The notes below the pieces were generated by a model, which made no database searches, was not told where the DNA came from, and worked only from the letters and a program-made list of their open reading frames with translations. A stretch of DNA of 64,000 nucleotides. It comes from Symbiodinium natans (lineage: Eukaryota; Sar; Dinophyceae; Suessiales; Symbiodiniaceae). Of this stretch, positions 1 through 11,160 are shown piece after piece. Location of the stretch: assembly GCA_905221605.1 (NCBI GenBank), contig CAJNDS010001613.1, forward strand, positions 254,685-318,684, given 5' to 3'. Each line of letters opens with the position of its first letter. Within the stretch, counting starts at the first letter, position 1. A program made the position numbers and the translations under genes.

Positions 1-199
1 ACCCTATAAACCCTAAACCCCAAACACTAAACCAGAACCCCTGCTCACACCATCCAATGAACTTTGAAAAAGGTCTCGCGGGATCGGGCGGGAAGGTTGA
101 AGGGTTGTGGGCTTGAATCCCTGCCCGGAAAAAGCACCTGTTCTCCCAAATGTTAAATATTCGACTAGCGTATATTCTTGGGTTATTAGGGAAACAACA

Positions 200-640
200 A
201 ACACATGTTAATAGTAGTATTATAGGATATCGAAAAATATTGGAGTAACACTAATGAAATATGATCGTATTGTAAACGTATAGTAAGTAAAACTATGGTA
301 ATACCGTACGAACACCCATAATAGCTCAACAACCTTTAAGTATGACGTTGGCGAATGTTCTCGGAGCGTGACAGTACTGTTGTTGGTAAAACTGTCTGAA
401 TATTATCGCAATGCTAGAGTAACATTGTTATAGCAGTATAGTAACGCTATAACAATGTTCTAACAATCTTTTGGCAAAAAGTATTCGAATAACAATACTA
501 TCGTAATGCTACATACTTAAATATTTATAGTCAGAATATGCTGACAGTGCAACAGTTGTATGGTAATGCTGGGTAGTAAACTAACATGACATTCCAGAAT
601 GCTGCAGTGATGTATCACAATATTAGCATAGCAATGAAAT
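200..640. other. AT-rich, telomere-repeat-free segment
   Basis: About 440 bp much richer in A+T than the rest of the window, with recurring GTAATGCT/TAGTAACGCT-like words and no heptamer arrays. No convincing ORF, RNA or transposon end is visible. Confidence 0.6.
421..459. repeat. Perfect 14-bp inverted repeat with 11-nt loop
   Basis: AACATTGTTATAGC at 421-434 is matched by its reverse complement at 446-459 inside the AT-rich segment. Could be a small hairpin or the core of an inverted-repeat element. Confidence 0.7.
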
Positions 641-990
641 TGAGGCATCCTAGAACGACGGCGGGTCCGGGTGGTTTTGAATGGGTTGCGGTTTAGGGTT
701 TAGGATTATGGGTTTAGGGTTCAGGGTTCAGGGTTTAGGGTTCAGGGTTCAGGGTTCAGGGTTCAGGGTTCGGGTTTAGGGTTTAGGGTTTTGGGTTTTG
801 GGAGGGCATGAGGGCTTCGGTGCTCTAAAACTTCTGCGGGCATCAGGTTCTCACAGCTCAGGTCTAGGGTTTAGGATTAGTTTCGGCAGCCGATTAGACG
901 GCAATCCTTGCTTTGGACTCATGGCATGCGCGGCTCGTCATCAATAGGTGGAGATGGGCAAGTTACAGGCAGCTCCGGGGGGCCAGGAAC

Positions 991-1055
991 TCGGACTTCA
1001 TCATGCGCATCCGAGAGAGTAACGGAGCCATGGCAATGAACAAGAGTTCCAATTT
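991..1055 (-). CDS. Possible further ETFA exon
   Basis: The minus frame contains SVTLSDAHDEVR, which could correspond to the segment after the AGNAIAT block. A plus-strand frame over 898-1018 (SYRQLRGARNSDFIMRIRE) is equally open, so the strand is not settled. Confidence 0.25.
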
Positions 1056-1234
1056 CTACCCCCACACCTAAACACACAACGTAAGATGCCCAGCCCAAGA
1101 AGCCTTTAAAAATCCTAAAGCCTCACGCCTCCGCCCTCAACGCTCAAGTATAGGGCTTAGGGGTTTAGGATGCAAGGTTTAGGGCTTAGGATTTGGGGTT
1201 TAGGCGGGTTAGGGTTTCTATGTTCAGGCCGAGC

Positions 1235-1287
1235 GCCGTGGCGATCGCGTTGCCAGCGTACATCGGTCGGCGATAGACGCCATCCTC
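1235..1287 (-). CDS. ETFA: ETFA exon 10
   Basis: Reads EDGVYRRPMYAGNAIATA, the RPIYAGNAxATV block of ETF-alpha. Acceptor AGTGAG; the donor is probably GC (GC|GCTCGG). Confidence 0.85.
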
Positions 1288-4200
1288 CTCACTGGGGACT
1301 AAAGCTCTAACCTTCAACCCTAAAGGTTCAGGGCTTGGGGTCGGGGAAAGACCCTAAACCGAGTAGAGCAAACCCCCTCTATGCCGCCCTGAGGACGACT
1401 GCACTGAAGGACTCTCTCTAAGCCCTCAAGTGCACGGCTTAGCGCTTGGTTTAGGGGTTTAGGGGTTTAGGGGTCTAGGGGTTTAGGGGTTTAGGGGTTT
1501 ATGGGTTTAGGGGTTTAGGGGTTTAGGGGTTTAGGGTTGTGGGCCTCAAGGTCAGTTGACCATGTTCCCCGCAAACGCGCATCCAAACAGTGGAATCCGA
1601 AGCTCATAAGCCCCACGCTCTAAGGAGTCAAGCCCGAGCCTCCTGAGCCCGAACCCTCAAAGAAGGCTTTGAAAGCACGGGCTTTTACGAGCTCAGGCTT
1701 TGTTGCGGTACCCTTCTTGGAAGTTCCTTGACAGCATCTCAGTTGAGTGTGAAGTTGAATGCAGGGCAGGTTTGCAACGCACGTTCAACAGCTCCTCCGC
1801 TGGTGCAGGAACGTAGGATGTCTTTCGCTGCAGCTAAGTCGAGTTTTGTCTCAACTGCAGGGTTCTAGTCGCAGACTCAACCAGCCCTGCACCCTAAAAC
1901 CCTAAACCCTGAGACCTAAATCACACCCGTTTCAAGCCATGGACCTAGAGTTTGAGGGTGTTTCAGGGGGGGGCGGGGGGGGGGAAATCGAGGGTTTTTG
2001 TAAGAACCCCACAATTAATCATTAAACTTTAAATGCTGGTAGTCTCAGAAGGACACCCCCATATAAACACTCGCCAATATAACGAGCCCTGTATACACCC
2101 ACCAAGACCAAGACAAGACCCCAAGAGTAACCTAGCAAAAAAGGGTGCCCCTTTTTGGTTTCAAGCGGGGCTATAAGGGAACCTAAACCCTCAGAAAACA
2201 AAAAGGAATGAGGGCCTACGCTTGGTCCTACTAGCCCTAAGCCCTAAACCCTGAACCCTAAACCCTAAACCCCAAGAATAAAGACCCTGGGTTTGCGGCT
2301 GGTTGGGCAGGGGGCGGGGAATCTGGGAAGGACTTTAAGGTTTTGGGGTTTAAGGTTAGGGTTTAGGTCCCTGTTCTACATTAGGGTTTCGGGGTTTAGG
2401 GTTTAGGTTTAGGTCCTGGGCGAGTTGGGACTTATGGGGTTGTCCATATGTTCAGGGGTCAACTTTAGGGGATAGGATTAGGGGGACCCTTGGGGATATA
2501 GACCCTCCGAATAAGGTCCATAGAAGAGGGTTAAGGAGGGGTACCCTTTGAAAGGTCCCCCTTACCCTTCTAACTGTACTTATAACCATATTAAGGCACT
2601 TAAGGGGCGTATAAATGGGTTAAAAGTACAATTCTAGCTGGTTAATAAGTACCATGAACCTCCAAGTAGTGCAGGGGCATTTGAAGGGCCTACCTAGGAG
2701 AGATCTACACAAGGTGGGCCAGCGCAGAGCTTTCGACAACTACTCCTGAAGAAGACGCTCTTCGATGTCGAGCGGGACGAGAAGATCACAAAACCCTAAA
2801 CCCTGAACCCTAAACCCTAGATCCTAGACCCTAGACCCTAGACCCTAAACCCTAAACCCTAACCCCAAGAGCATGGCGAACCCACATAGCACTTGGGAAA
2901 CTTCCCCTTTATACCATCAGTCCTTCATGGGGGACATATAGTACCCCGATTATAATCCCTGTGAAGGACTGTTAGTATAAGGGGGAAGTAGCCCAACAGA
3001 GCACCCCCGGAGGGTGGAGGGTTTGGCGGTTTAGGGTTTTGGGGGTTGGGGTTTTAGGGGTTTGGGGTTTAGCTTTTGAGGGGTTTAGCTGTTGAGGGGT
3101 TTCGGGTTTAGGGTTTGAGGTTGGGGTTTGGGGTTTGGGGTGTAGGGTTTTAGGGGTTTAGGTTTGGGGTTTGCGGGTTGGGGTTTTAGGGTTTGGGCTT
3201 TGGGGTTTTAGGGTTTGGGGTTTGGGGGTTTGGGGTTCGGGTTCGGGGTTTGGGGGTTAGGGCTTCGGGAGACACTACATGGGAGCTGCGAGCGATGCCA
3301 CTCGACCAGCTACTCCGAATGAGTTGCCCAGAATGCGACCGCCCGGGACCGCACGGCTTCAGGCTAAACCCCGCACCCTGGACCCCGAACCCCGAAACCT
3401 TCAACCCTAAACCCTAAACCCTCAACCCTAAACCCTAGGTTTAGGGTTTAGTGTTTGATTTTGGGGAGGTTCCTGGTTCGGCACTGCTCACATACCCCCT
3501 AAAAAACTCGCCCAAAAGGTCTGTGGCTCAAGCGCCGGCAGACATACTTGGAGGTTCGTGGTACTAATTAACCAATTATGACTGTACTTAGAACTGTGCA
3601 TCTACCCATATTAGGATACTTAAGGGGCATATAAGTGGGATAGAAGTGCAGTACTATTTGGTAAATAAGTACCATTAACCTCCAAGTAGGGACCCCTAAA
3701 CCCTAATCCCCAAACCCTAAACCCCAAACCCCAACGCTCCATGCTGCGACCCCGACATGCGCGATCTCCGAAAGCCGTGCTGGATCACGACACCGACACG
3801 CCCGATCCCTGCAGCCGCTGACACCTTCAGTAAACCTTTAAGTAGGGCTTAGGGTTGAAAACCAAAAAGAATGTAAAATGCGCACTTGGGTGCAAAGCAA
3901 CGAACCCCAAACCCCTTAATAACTACAGTGCGTACTTGGAAGCAAACGCCCTGAACGCCAAACCCCTTAAGCCCTCTCCTCAAACCCGATTATCATCACC
4001 ATAACCCACCTTAATACGGGAATGACGAAAATGAGGCACCCTGTATAATCCCATAGAGGGCTCTTATAGGGCCGTAATTCCCTCATTCCCTACGAAGAAC
4101 CCCTTAAACCCTAAACTCTAAACCCTAAACCCCAAACCCCAAACCCTAAACCCTAAACCCTAACCTTCTGAGTCAACAGGGCTTCCAAGCACCGGCAGCC

Positions 4201-5207
4201 TCCGCAACGTCGAGGATGTCCGTGATGGGCTGTACGTCCAGGGCGGCCGCGAGCCGGGGGAGCGTCTCCTCTCTCAGTACTCTTGAACTCTTGAACCCTA
4301 AACCCTAAACCCTAAACCCTAAACCCTAAACCCTAAACCCTAAACCTTTGCCTCTAGGCAGGGCCTCTGTCTTCGCCTCCAAAAAGCCCCCGACATTTAC
4401 GCACAACCTTTCCGCCTACCCAGACTTTGTCTGTCCCTCCATGCAGCACATACTTCAGCACAGCATGCAAGAAATCCCTAAACTTACTGGCTCTTAGTAG
4501 AGAATGAGCGAGCTAGGTACATCCCTCAAAGGTGTGTGTGTGTGTGTGTATATCTATGGGGGTTTACGAAAATAAGGGGCCCTTCATATAGACCCCAATA
4601 GTCGGATTCTGTTATAATCAGGACCCCACTAGGCTACATCAAATTTCAGAAACGAGAGAGAAGGCGGGAGGAAGCTGACCCCTCAACGCTTGCACGGCCG
4701 GCTTTCCTTCGCCAACGAGCTTGACACCGCGGCGACGCACTTGTAGCCTGATAGAGAACCCAAACTTAGGAGGTTCATGGGTACTGAGCCCTAAGCCCTG
4801 AACCCTGAACCCTGAAACCTATACCCGAAACCCTGAACCCTGATACCTGACCCGAAACCCTAAACCCAACCTATTTGGGCGGTGCAGGGTTTAGCGTCTA
4901 GGGTAGTTCCTAGGGTCTCTATGCCAGCCTAAACCCCGAACCCCCAAACCCACAGGATCTTCTGACAATCCAGGGCTAGGGTTTAGGGCGTAAGGTTGGG
5001 GTTTAGGGTTTAAGGTTTGGGGTTTAGGGTTTAGGGGTTAGGGTATAGGGTTTAGGGTTTGTTTGATCTATAGGAGGATAGCACAAATACCCCAGAGCCA
5101 CAAAACAAACTTTGACCCTCAACTCCAAAGCTCTATACAAACCCTGAACCCTAAACTCCAAAGCTCTAAACCCTAAACCCTAAACCCTCAACCCTCCACC
5201 CTCCACC

Positions 5208-5302
<95 letters not shown>

Positions 5303-8300
5303 ACCCTAACTCTAAACCTTGAACCTCAAGCCCCCAAACCCTTAGCCCGAAACCTTGAAGCCGAAGGGTTCCTGGAGAAGGCCTCAACCTGAAACCCCTC
5401 AACGCCAAAAGGAACCCTAAACCCTAAACCCTAAACCCTAAACCCTAAACCCTAAACCCTAAACCCTAAACCCTAAACCCTAAACTCAACCTGTGGCTGA
5501 GGGGCTATTCTTCTTCTGCAGGGCTTCCAGCCTGGACAAGCTTTTGGGGGGTAATGTGTGTGTTGGGTGCGGGGTTTTCGCTTTAGGGTTTGGGGTTTGG
5601 GGTTTGGGGTTTAGGGTTTAGGGTTTCGGGTTTAGGGTTTAGGGTTTAGGGGGTTTGGGTTGAAGTTGTTCTTGCCCAGTAGGGCTGTGAGTAGGTTTGG
5701 GTGCTTAGGGCTCTGTACCGTAATTTGCGAAGACCGTTTCTCTACATACTAGAGGCTTTTAGGTTTTAGGGCTTTGGGTTGAGTGAGCAGAAGATTCCAC
5801 AGGAGGACCTATAGGAGATCCAATCACGAACGCCACCTAGTTTCAAGTTTGAGTCAACATGCTTCTGCGGATTCTCCTAGGGCCAAAATTCGCTTGACTG
5901 CCATAAAAACACTTTTTCTGACACAGCCTCGCGTGTGGAGGAGTCTACGGAGATGCAAAAAACTTAGGGTTTAGAGATTAGGGTCTAGGGGTTGAGATAA
6001 CTTATAACTCATGATAATTCTAATATCGAAACTTAAATTAAAAACTTTACCAACATGTTCAAAGGGTTTAGGGGTTGAGGGGTTTAGGGTTTAGGGTTCA
6101 GGAATTAAGGTTTAAGGTTTAGGGTTTAGGGTTTGGGGTTTGGGGTTTGGGGTTTAGGGTTTAGGGTTTAGGGTTTAGGGTTTAGGGTTTGGGGTTTGGG
6201 GTTTGGGGTTTAGGGTTTAGGGTTTAGGGTTGGACTTCGGAGGCCATGTTTGGGGGGAGGGGGATGGGGCGGTTTAGGGCTTAGGGGTCTAAAGTCTAAA
6301 GCCACCGAGATGCAACTCTGCCAGAGTGTCTGCCACCTCGGCTGGGGGGTTAGGGTTTGGGGTTTCGGGTTTGGGGTTTAGGGTTTAGGGTTTAGGGTTT
6401 CGGGTTTAGGGTTTCGGGTTTGGGGGTTAGGGTTGAGGGTCGATAGGGTTTGGCCCTGAAGCAGGACCCGCTTAATGAGCCTTACGCATCGCAGCAAGAG
6501 ATAAAACTGCACTTGCGGCAAATCCCAAACACGACACAAACCGCAAATCAGCTTCTGACCTGGAGGAGGTTTCTAAGCACCCTATAGCCTAAACCCTGAA
6601 CCCGAAACCCTAAACCCTACACCCTAAACCCTAAACCCTAAACCCCAAACCCTAAGCCGCACCCTGTCTCGCCAAGCCCAGACAAACAAATCCCGGCGAC
6701 CACTTCTCAGCCACTATGCGCAAAACGAGGAACACCCTAACCCTAAACCCTACACCCTAAACCCTATATAAACCCTAAACCCTAAACCCCAAGCCCTAAG
6801 CCCTAAACCCTAAACCCCAAACCCTAAACCCTAAACCCCACTTCCCTAGTACCCCGCTTAAGCCCTCTTAGGGTTTAGGGCTTAGGGTTTAGGGATTAGG
6901 GATTAGGGTTTAGGGTTTAGGGTTTAGGGTTTAGGGTTTAGGGTTTAGGGCTTAGGGGTCAGGAATTAAGGTTTAGGGTTTAGGGTTCAGGGTTTGGGGG
7001 GGGAGGGGGGGATTCCATGATGCTTTGGTCCCAGCTACAGGGTGCTCCAAAGGATCAGCCTCCGCCACAAGCACCTCGCGGTTAATGCATTCTTCTAGGA
7101 TTTAGGGTTTAGGGTTTAGAGTTTAGGGTTTAGGGTTTACCCTTGAAACCCTCTGAAAGATTTTCCTAAATATGGTCCTTTTCAACCCAATGAGGGGCAA
7201 CATAAAATGTCCTAAGGGCCTATCAGGGGCTAGCAAGGGTTGAAGGTTTCAGGACTTGAGGGTTTCTGGGTAGCCCAGTAACCCTCTTTTCATAAGGGCA
7301 CCCTTTTTGGGGGTTGGCAAAATTATAAAGTTTCAGGATTTGAGGGTTTCGGGGTTCCATGCCTGGGTGAGAGCGTAGGGGTTCCATGTGCTTGAATTTT
7401 GGAGGGTATACCACTAGACCCTAAACCCACAACCATGACACCCTAAACCCTAAACCCTAAACCCTAAACCCTAAACCCTAAACATGGGACCCTAAACCCT
7501 AGACCCTACGCTGCAACCATCTTGGCATTGGATCAGACTTACGAGGGTTCAGGGTTTAGGGTTTAGGGTTTAGGCTCACGAAGGGGTAAGAGTATTCAAT
7601 GGCGTGCCACAGCAGCTTAGGGCTTGGGGTTAAGGGTTTAGGGTTTAGGGTTTAGGGTTTAGGGTTTGGGGTTTGGGGTTTGGGGTTTGGGGTTTGGGGT
7701 TTGGGGTTTGGGGTTTGGGGTTTGGGGTTTGGGGTTTGGGGTTTGGGGTTTGGGGTTTGGGGGTTTGGGGTTTGGGGTTTGGGGTTTGGGGTTTGGGGTT
7801 TGGGGTTTGGGGTTGTGTGGGTTGGGGATTTGTGGGTTTGGGGTTTGGGGTTTGGGTTTGGGGGTTTGGGGTGTGTGGTTTGGGGTTTGGGTTTGGGGTG
7901 TGGGGTTTGGGTTTGGGGTTGGGGTTTGGGGTTTGGGGTTTGGGGTTTGGGGGTTTGGGGTTTGGGGTTTGGGGTGGGGGGTTGGGTTTGGGGTTTGGGG
8001 GTTTGGGGTTGGGGGGTTTGGGGTTTGGGGTTTGGGGTTTGGGGTTTGGGGTTTGGGGTTTGGGGTTTGGGGTTTGGGGTTTGGGGTTTGGGGTTTGGGG
8101 TTTGGGTTTGGGTTTGGGGTTTGGGGTTTGGGGTTTGGGGTTTGGGGTTTGGGGTTTGGGGTTTGGGGTTTGGGGTTTGGGGTTTGGGGTTTGGGCGGGA
8201 ACCAGACCGCGGTGCACTTTCATGCGTAGAAGCTCCCCGAAGGTGCCCATCGAGCCCATTCATGTCAGGTCGAGGAAGGGGGTTCTGCCCTAAACCCTAA

Positions 8301-10702
8301 ACCCTAAACCGTAAACCCTAAACCCTAAACCTTAAACCCAAAACCTTAAACCCTAAACCCTGAACCCTGGCAGCAGGGTAGTTAAGTTGGAAAGGCACGT
8401 CGAGCCTTAAGCCCCAAACCTGTGCGGCAAACCATGTCATTCCGTTAAGGGACGCCAACGCGGCAAGTCCGGGGTTAGGGTTAGGGTTTCGGGTTTAGGG
8501 CTTAGGGTCACGATCAGCGGGGCCAAGAGCTTCAATGCACGAGGTGAGTGTGTTTGGTTGGAAAATCCCAGCAGGAACCCTCTTCTCTAGACGGCTTCAT
8601 AACCCTGAAGCCTGAATGCGAAACCTTGGAAATTGCGCACCTTGCTCACGCCTTGGGCAGTCGCGCCCTCCTTCGCGACCTCGCCGCAGCCTGCGTGGGG
8701 GGATGGCGCAGCTGGGGCGTTTAGGCATCTAGGGCTTGGAGGAAATATAGGCTGAACGATTACTAGTGGTATTCCCTTACGGTCCCTCTTTAGTTATAGT
8801 ACAATACGCCCGAAACCCTACTCCAATTACTAAGGCCCCTATAGTATAGGGCTTAATAGAGCCCCAGTAGCCCTGCCTTTGCCCGCCACGAGGAGGTCGA
8901 CGCTGGTGCAGCCAGGCAATTTCGACCTGAGAGGACCCAAACCCTAAACCCCTAAACCCTAAACCCTAACCCTGGCGGTCTGGGCCTCTAGAAGCCTGGG
9001 AATCCAGGAAATGGGGTTTATAAGAAAACCTGACACCTAACACCCTGGCCCCTAACCTCACACGCAGGGGTTTAGGGTGTAGGGCTTAGTGTGCAGCATC
9101 TCACGTTCTAGCTTTCGCTCGACCCGCCCAAAGAATCCCATAACAAAACGGAAATATAAAGCTCACTCAATCCACAAACTTTCGGATCCAGACCCTATAG
9201 AGCCTAAGGTTCTTTCTTTACCCTAAACCCGAAACCCGAAACCCGAAACCCTAAACCCTAAACCCTAAACCCTAAACCCTAAACCCTAAACCCCAAACCA
9301 ACATTTGTGGGATCCAAGACCCATCTGCCCCAACCCAGGTTTTCGAGGCGAGATTCCTGGACATGCCTGGCACACCTTCCTTGGACCCCCCTGGGACCCC
9401 TTCAGACTTTTGGGGCGCCCCTGTAGGTTTAGGGTTTAGGGTTTAGGATTTATATAGGGGTTTAGGGTTTAGGGTTTAGGGTTTGGGGTTTAGGGTTTAG
9501 GGTTTAGGGTTTGGGGCTTAGGGTTTAGGGTTTAGGGTTTAGGGTTCAGGGTTTAGGGGCCCTTCTGAAACCTTGGCTCCTCGACCTGACCAGCTTTGAA
9601 ACGAAAAGTCAAGGGGCGTGCACATGCCCAACAAGGAGGCGCGCTTATGCTCAACTAGGAGTTTAACGTTTTTGGTTTATGTATATCAGCAAGAGAGGGT
9701 TTAGGAATTTAGGGTTTGAAGGCTGCTTAGGGCTCAGGGTTCGGGCTAACACCCTGAACCCTAAACCCTGAACCCTAAACCCCAAACCCCAAACCCTAGA
9801 CCGAAATCTGCACTTCTCCAAGCCCCCCAGCGCGGCAGTGACTGCATGGAGCGTGGCCTGCATCAGCTGACCCCCTAATCCCTAAACCCTAAACCCTGAA
9901 CCCCATCCTAAACCCTAAACCCTAAATCCTAAACCCTACACTCTAAACCCTAAACCCTAAACGCGTCTGGGGTTCAGGGTTTTTGATTTAGACTCTAAAC
10001 ACTAAACCCCACTGACTGCTAAACTCTTCGTAACCCTGAACCCCGAACCCTGAACCCTAAACCCGAAACCGTAAACCCTAAACCCTAAACCCTAAACCCT
10101 AAACCCTAAACCCTAAACCCTAAACCCTAAACCCTAAACCCTAAACCCTAAACCCTAAACCCTAACCCTAAACTAAACCCTAACCCCTAACCCCACGAGA
10201 CTCGGATTTTGAGGTCCTTAAGGGCTTAGGGTTCCTTCGGGAAGCCGGGGAGCTCTAAGGGGATGCTAGGGAGGGAGGTGGGGTTTAGGGTTTAAGGTTT
10301 AGGGTTTGGGGTTTAGGGTTTAGGTTTAAGGTTCGTTGTTTAGGGTTTAGGGTTTAGGGTTTAGGGGGTTAGGGTTTAGGGTTTAGGGGGTTTAGGGTTT
10401 AGGGTTTAGGGTTGGGTTTAGGTTTAGTTAGGGGAAACCCCCCCCCCCCCCCCCCCCCCCATCCCTAGAGGAGAGTGCCGAAGGCAGCCTTGTTCAGCGT
10501 CTGGTTGTTGTGCTCTGCGAGGAGCAGGGTCGCATAACCTGGCAAAGTCTGTCCCCAAACCCTAAACCCTAAACCCTAAACCCTAAACAAAGGGGTACCA
10601 CTGCGCTACGAAATCAATTTCCAAAAACAAACAAAAAAAGGGGGAGCCTCGCCAGCGTGGCACCGCCACGGAGGCCACGCGTCGAAGGCCCAAGCAAGCC
10701 AT
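1235..10702 (-). CDS. ETFA: Electron-transfer flavoprotein alpha subunit, 5' part of a split gene (runs off the left end)
   Basis: Ten minus-strand exons join in phase: 10648-10702, 10489-10538, 9817-9860, 8877-8902, 8641-8690, 7039-7074, 6663-6713, 4707-4747, 4200-4268, 1235-1287. The product passes electrons from matrix acyl-CoA and other dehydrogenases to ETF-ubiquinone oxidoreductase, as a dimer with ETF-beta carrying FAD. Seen: an Arg-rich N-terminus (MACLGLRRVASVAVPRWR) resembling a mitochondrial presequence, then LLLAEHNNQTLNK, ATLHAVTAALGG, VDLLVAGKGCGEVAKEG, VLVAEADPLEHP, GYKCVAAVSSSLAKE, LPRLAAALDVQPITDIL and YRRPMYAGNAIAT, which follow ETF-alpha in order. About 158 residues are assembled; the family is usually about 310-340, so the FAD-binding C-terminal half lies to the left. 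Introns are 0.1-2.9 kb and filled with telomere-like arrays and inverted-repeat elements. Donors are GC, GA or GT. The exon 6/7 junction is uncertain by one G and looks non-canonical. Confidence 0.88.
2050..2100. repeat. Family E inverted-repeat element, partial copy
   Basis: Contains GGACACCCCCATATAAACACTC and CACCCACC-like words shared with 18718-18815 and 36452-36560. Confidence 0.5.
2123..2232. repeat. Family D inverted-repeat element
   Basis: Shares AACCTAG, AAAAAGGGTGCCCCTTTTTGG and GAGGGCCTAC words and overall foldback layout with 11440-11552, 25680-25770 and 34312-34410. Confidence 0.6.
2569..2669. repeat. Family A inverted-repeat element, left end missing
   Basis: Ends in TAAGTACCATGAACCTCCAA, the right terminal repeat of family A; the internal CACTTAAGGGGC motif is present. 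Confidence 0.7.
2893..2995. repeat. Family C inverted-repeat element
   Basis: TTCCCCTTATA...CAGTCCTT...TAGTACCCC...AAGGACTGTTAGTATAAGGGGGAA; the two halves are complementary. Other copies at 12762-12955, 22128-22222, 27288-27388 and 58694-58836. Confidence 0.75.
3547..3688. repeat. Family A inverted-repeat element, full length
   Basis: Starts ACTTGGAGGTTCGTGGTACT and ends with its complement AGTACCATTAACCTCCAAGT; about 142 bp, no coding capacity. Lies in an ETFA intron. Confidence 0.85.
4200..4268 (-). CDS. ETFA: ETFA exon 9
   Basis: Reads ETLPRLAAALDVQPITDILD, the strongly conserved LPRxAAxLDVxxISDI block. Acceptor GAGAG. The donor is either GAG|GCTGCC (used here) or GAC|GTTGCG, which would end the exon at 4209. 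Confidence 0.88.
4524..4552. repeat. (GT)n / GTATAT microsatellite
   Basis: A short run of GT dinucleotides followed by TATATC. Confidence 0.8.
4707..4747 (-). CDS. ETFA: ETFA exon 8
   Basis: Reads YKCVAAVSSSLAK, the family's HVLAASSSxGK segment. Acceptor TATCAG; donor GA (AAG|GAAAGC). Confidence 0.83.
5160..5490. repeat. CCCTCAA variant array switching to CCCTAAA
   Basis: About sixteen CCCTCAA units (5188-5304) are followed by unrelated sequence and then a pure CCCTAAA array (5412-5485), showing local homogenisation of a variant heptamer. Confidence 0.9.
6663..6713 (-). CDS. ETFA: ETFA exon 7
   Basis: Reads AEKWSPGFVCLGLARQ; donor G|GTGCGG joins in phase to exon 8 (RQ-GYKC). The acceptor ATAG is ambiguous by one G. 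Confidence 0.65.
7039..7074 (-). CDS. ETFA: ETFA exon 6, 36-nt exon
   Basis: Reads VLVAEADPLEHP. Acceptor CGCGAG. The donor CCT|GTAGCT fits, but the next exon then needs a one-base shift, so this border is uncertain. Confidence 0.75.
7640..8195. repeat. TTTGGGG variant array, about 550 bp
   Basis: More than seventy near-perfect TTTGGGG units, entered from a few TTTAGGG units at the left. The long open frames it creates on both strands (Pro-Lys-Pro and Gly-Val-Trp repeats) are repeat translations. The G-strand could form quadruplexes. Lies in the ETFA intron between exons 5 and 6. Confidence 0.95.
8641..8690 (-). CDS. ETFA: ETFA exon 5
   Basis: Reads CGEVAKEGATAQGVSK, matching the ETF-alpha AVAEAAAKIxGVSKV segment. 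Acceptor CACGCAG; donor AAG|GTGCGC. Confidence 0.88.
8755..8870. repeat. Family B inverted-repeat element filling an ETFA intron
   Basis: Contains TTACTAGTGGTATTCCCTTA and a complementary right half. Copies at 16722-16818, 42335-42415, 45058-45172, 47458-47568, 51280-51358 and 58950-59052. Here it makes up most of the 186-bp intron between ETFA exons 4 and 5. Confidence 0.7.
8877..8902 (-). CDS. ETFA: ETFA exon 4, 26-nt micro-exon
   Basis: Reads VDLLVAGK; acceptor GCACCAG, donor GC (AAAG|GCAGGG). The junction completes a Gly codon with the next exon. Confidence 0.8.
9817..9860 (-). CDS. ETFA: ETFA exon 3
   Basis: Reads ATLHAVTAALGGL. Acceptor GATGCAG; donor GA (GA|GAAGTG), in phase with the next exon. 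Confidence 0.85.
10438..10461. repeat. Poly-C tract
   Basis: About 23 consecutive C residues in ETFA intron 2; similar runs at 15019-15041 and 43228-43259. Confidence 0.95.
10489..10538 (-). CDS. ETFA: ETFA exon 2
   Basis: Reads YATLLLAEHNNQTLNK, the conserved first beta-strand of ETF-alpha. Acceptor TTGCCAG; donor AAG|GCTGCC. Confidence 0.88.
10648..10702 (-). CDS. ETFA: ETFA exon 1 (start codon, presequence)
   Basis: ATG at 10702-10700; encodes MACLGLRRVASVAVPRWR plus the first base of a Gly codon. Donor GC (G|GCTCCC). An AG just upstream of the ATG (10712-10711) could take a trans-spliced leader, as is usual in dinoflagellates; that is inference. Confidence 0.8.
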
Positions 10703-10710
10703 CGCCTTCT

Positions 10711-11160
10711 GCACGTCGAGGGGTTTGGGGTTTAGGGTTTGGGTTTAGGGTTTAGGGTTTGGGTTTAGGGTTTAGGGTTTAGGATTTTCGGGCGACAGCT
10801 TATGTCTAAGAGTCACCTTTTGAGGCCGATACTGCATACACCCTACACGCTGGCCGCAAGAAATCACAAACCCGGAAAATGGCTGCCTGTCGTGTTCAGG
10901 TTTAAGTTTCTGTGTTGCTGGCTTTTAATTATGGGCTTTGTCACAGGGTGTTTCTTGTGCGAGACCTGACCGGACCAGAGGAGTACAATCTTTGGGAGCC
11001 CCACACGAAGCCACACATGCATGCTGCCACGAACACAAGCCAGAAGAAGCATCGATGTGCGTGCGGATGACTGTGGGCCTCTGCGACAAACCGGCTGCGA
11101 AATGGCGTCAAGCTGAGCCAGCAGCAAATTGTCGTCACAAGTCAGCAATCTTAGGGTAGG
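10711..11160. other. Repeat-free spacer upstream of ETFA
   Basis: About 360 bp without heptamer arrays just upstream of the ETFA start, probably containing its promoter and/or the 3' end of an upstream gene. Overlapping open frames exist on both strands; none is recognisable and no promoter motif is evident. Confidence 0.4.

Noticed and set aside
90-140. tRNA-like T-arm (GGGCTTGAATCCCTGCCC)
   Set aside because: No acceptor stem, D-arm or anticodon arm can be drawn around it.
7645-8300. Open frames of about 200 codons on both strands (Pro-Asn-Pro-Lys and Gly-Phe-Gly-Val-Trp repeats)
   Set aside because: They are translations of the TTTGGGG array; no unique sequence and every frame is open.
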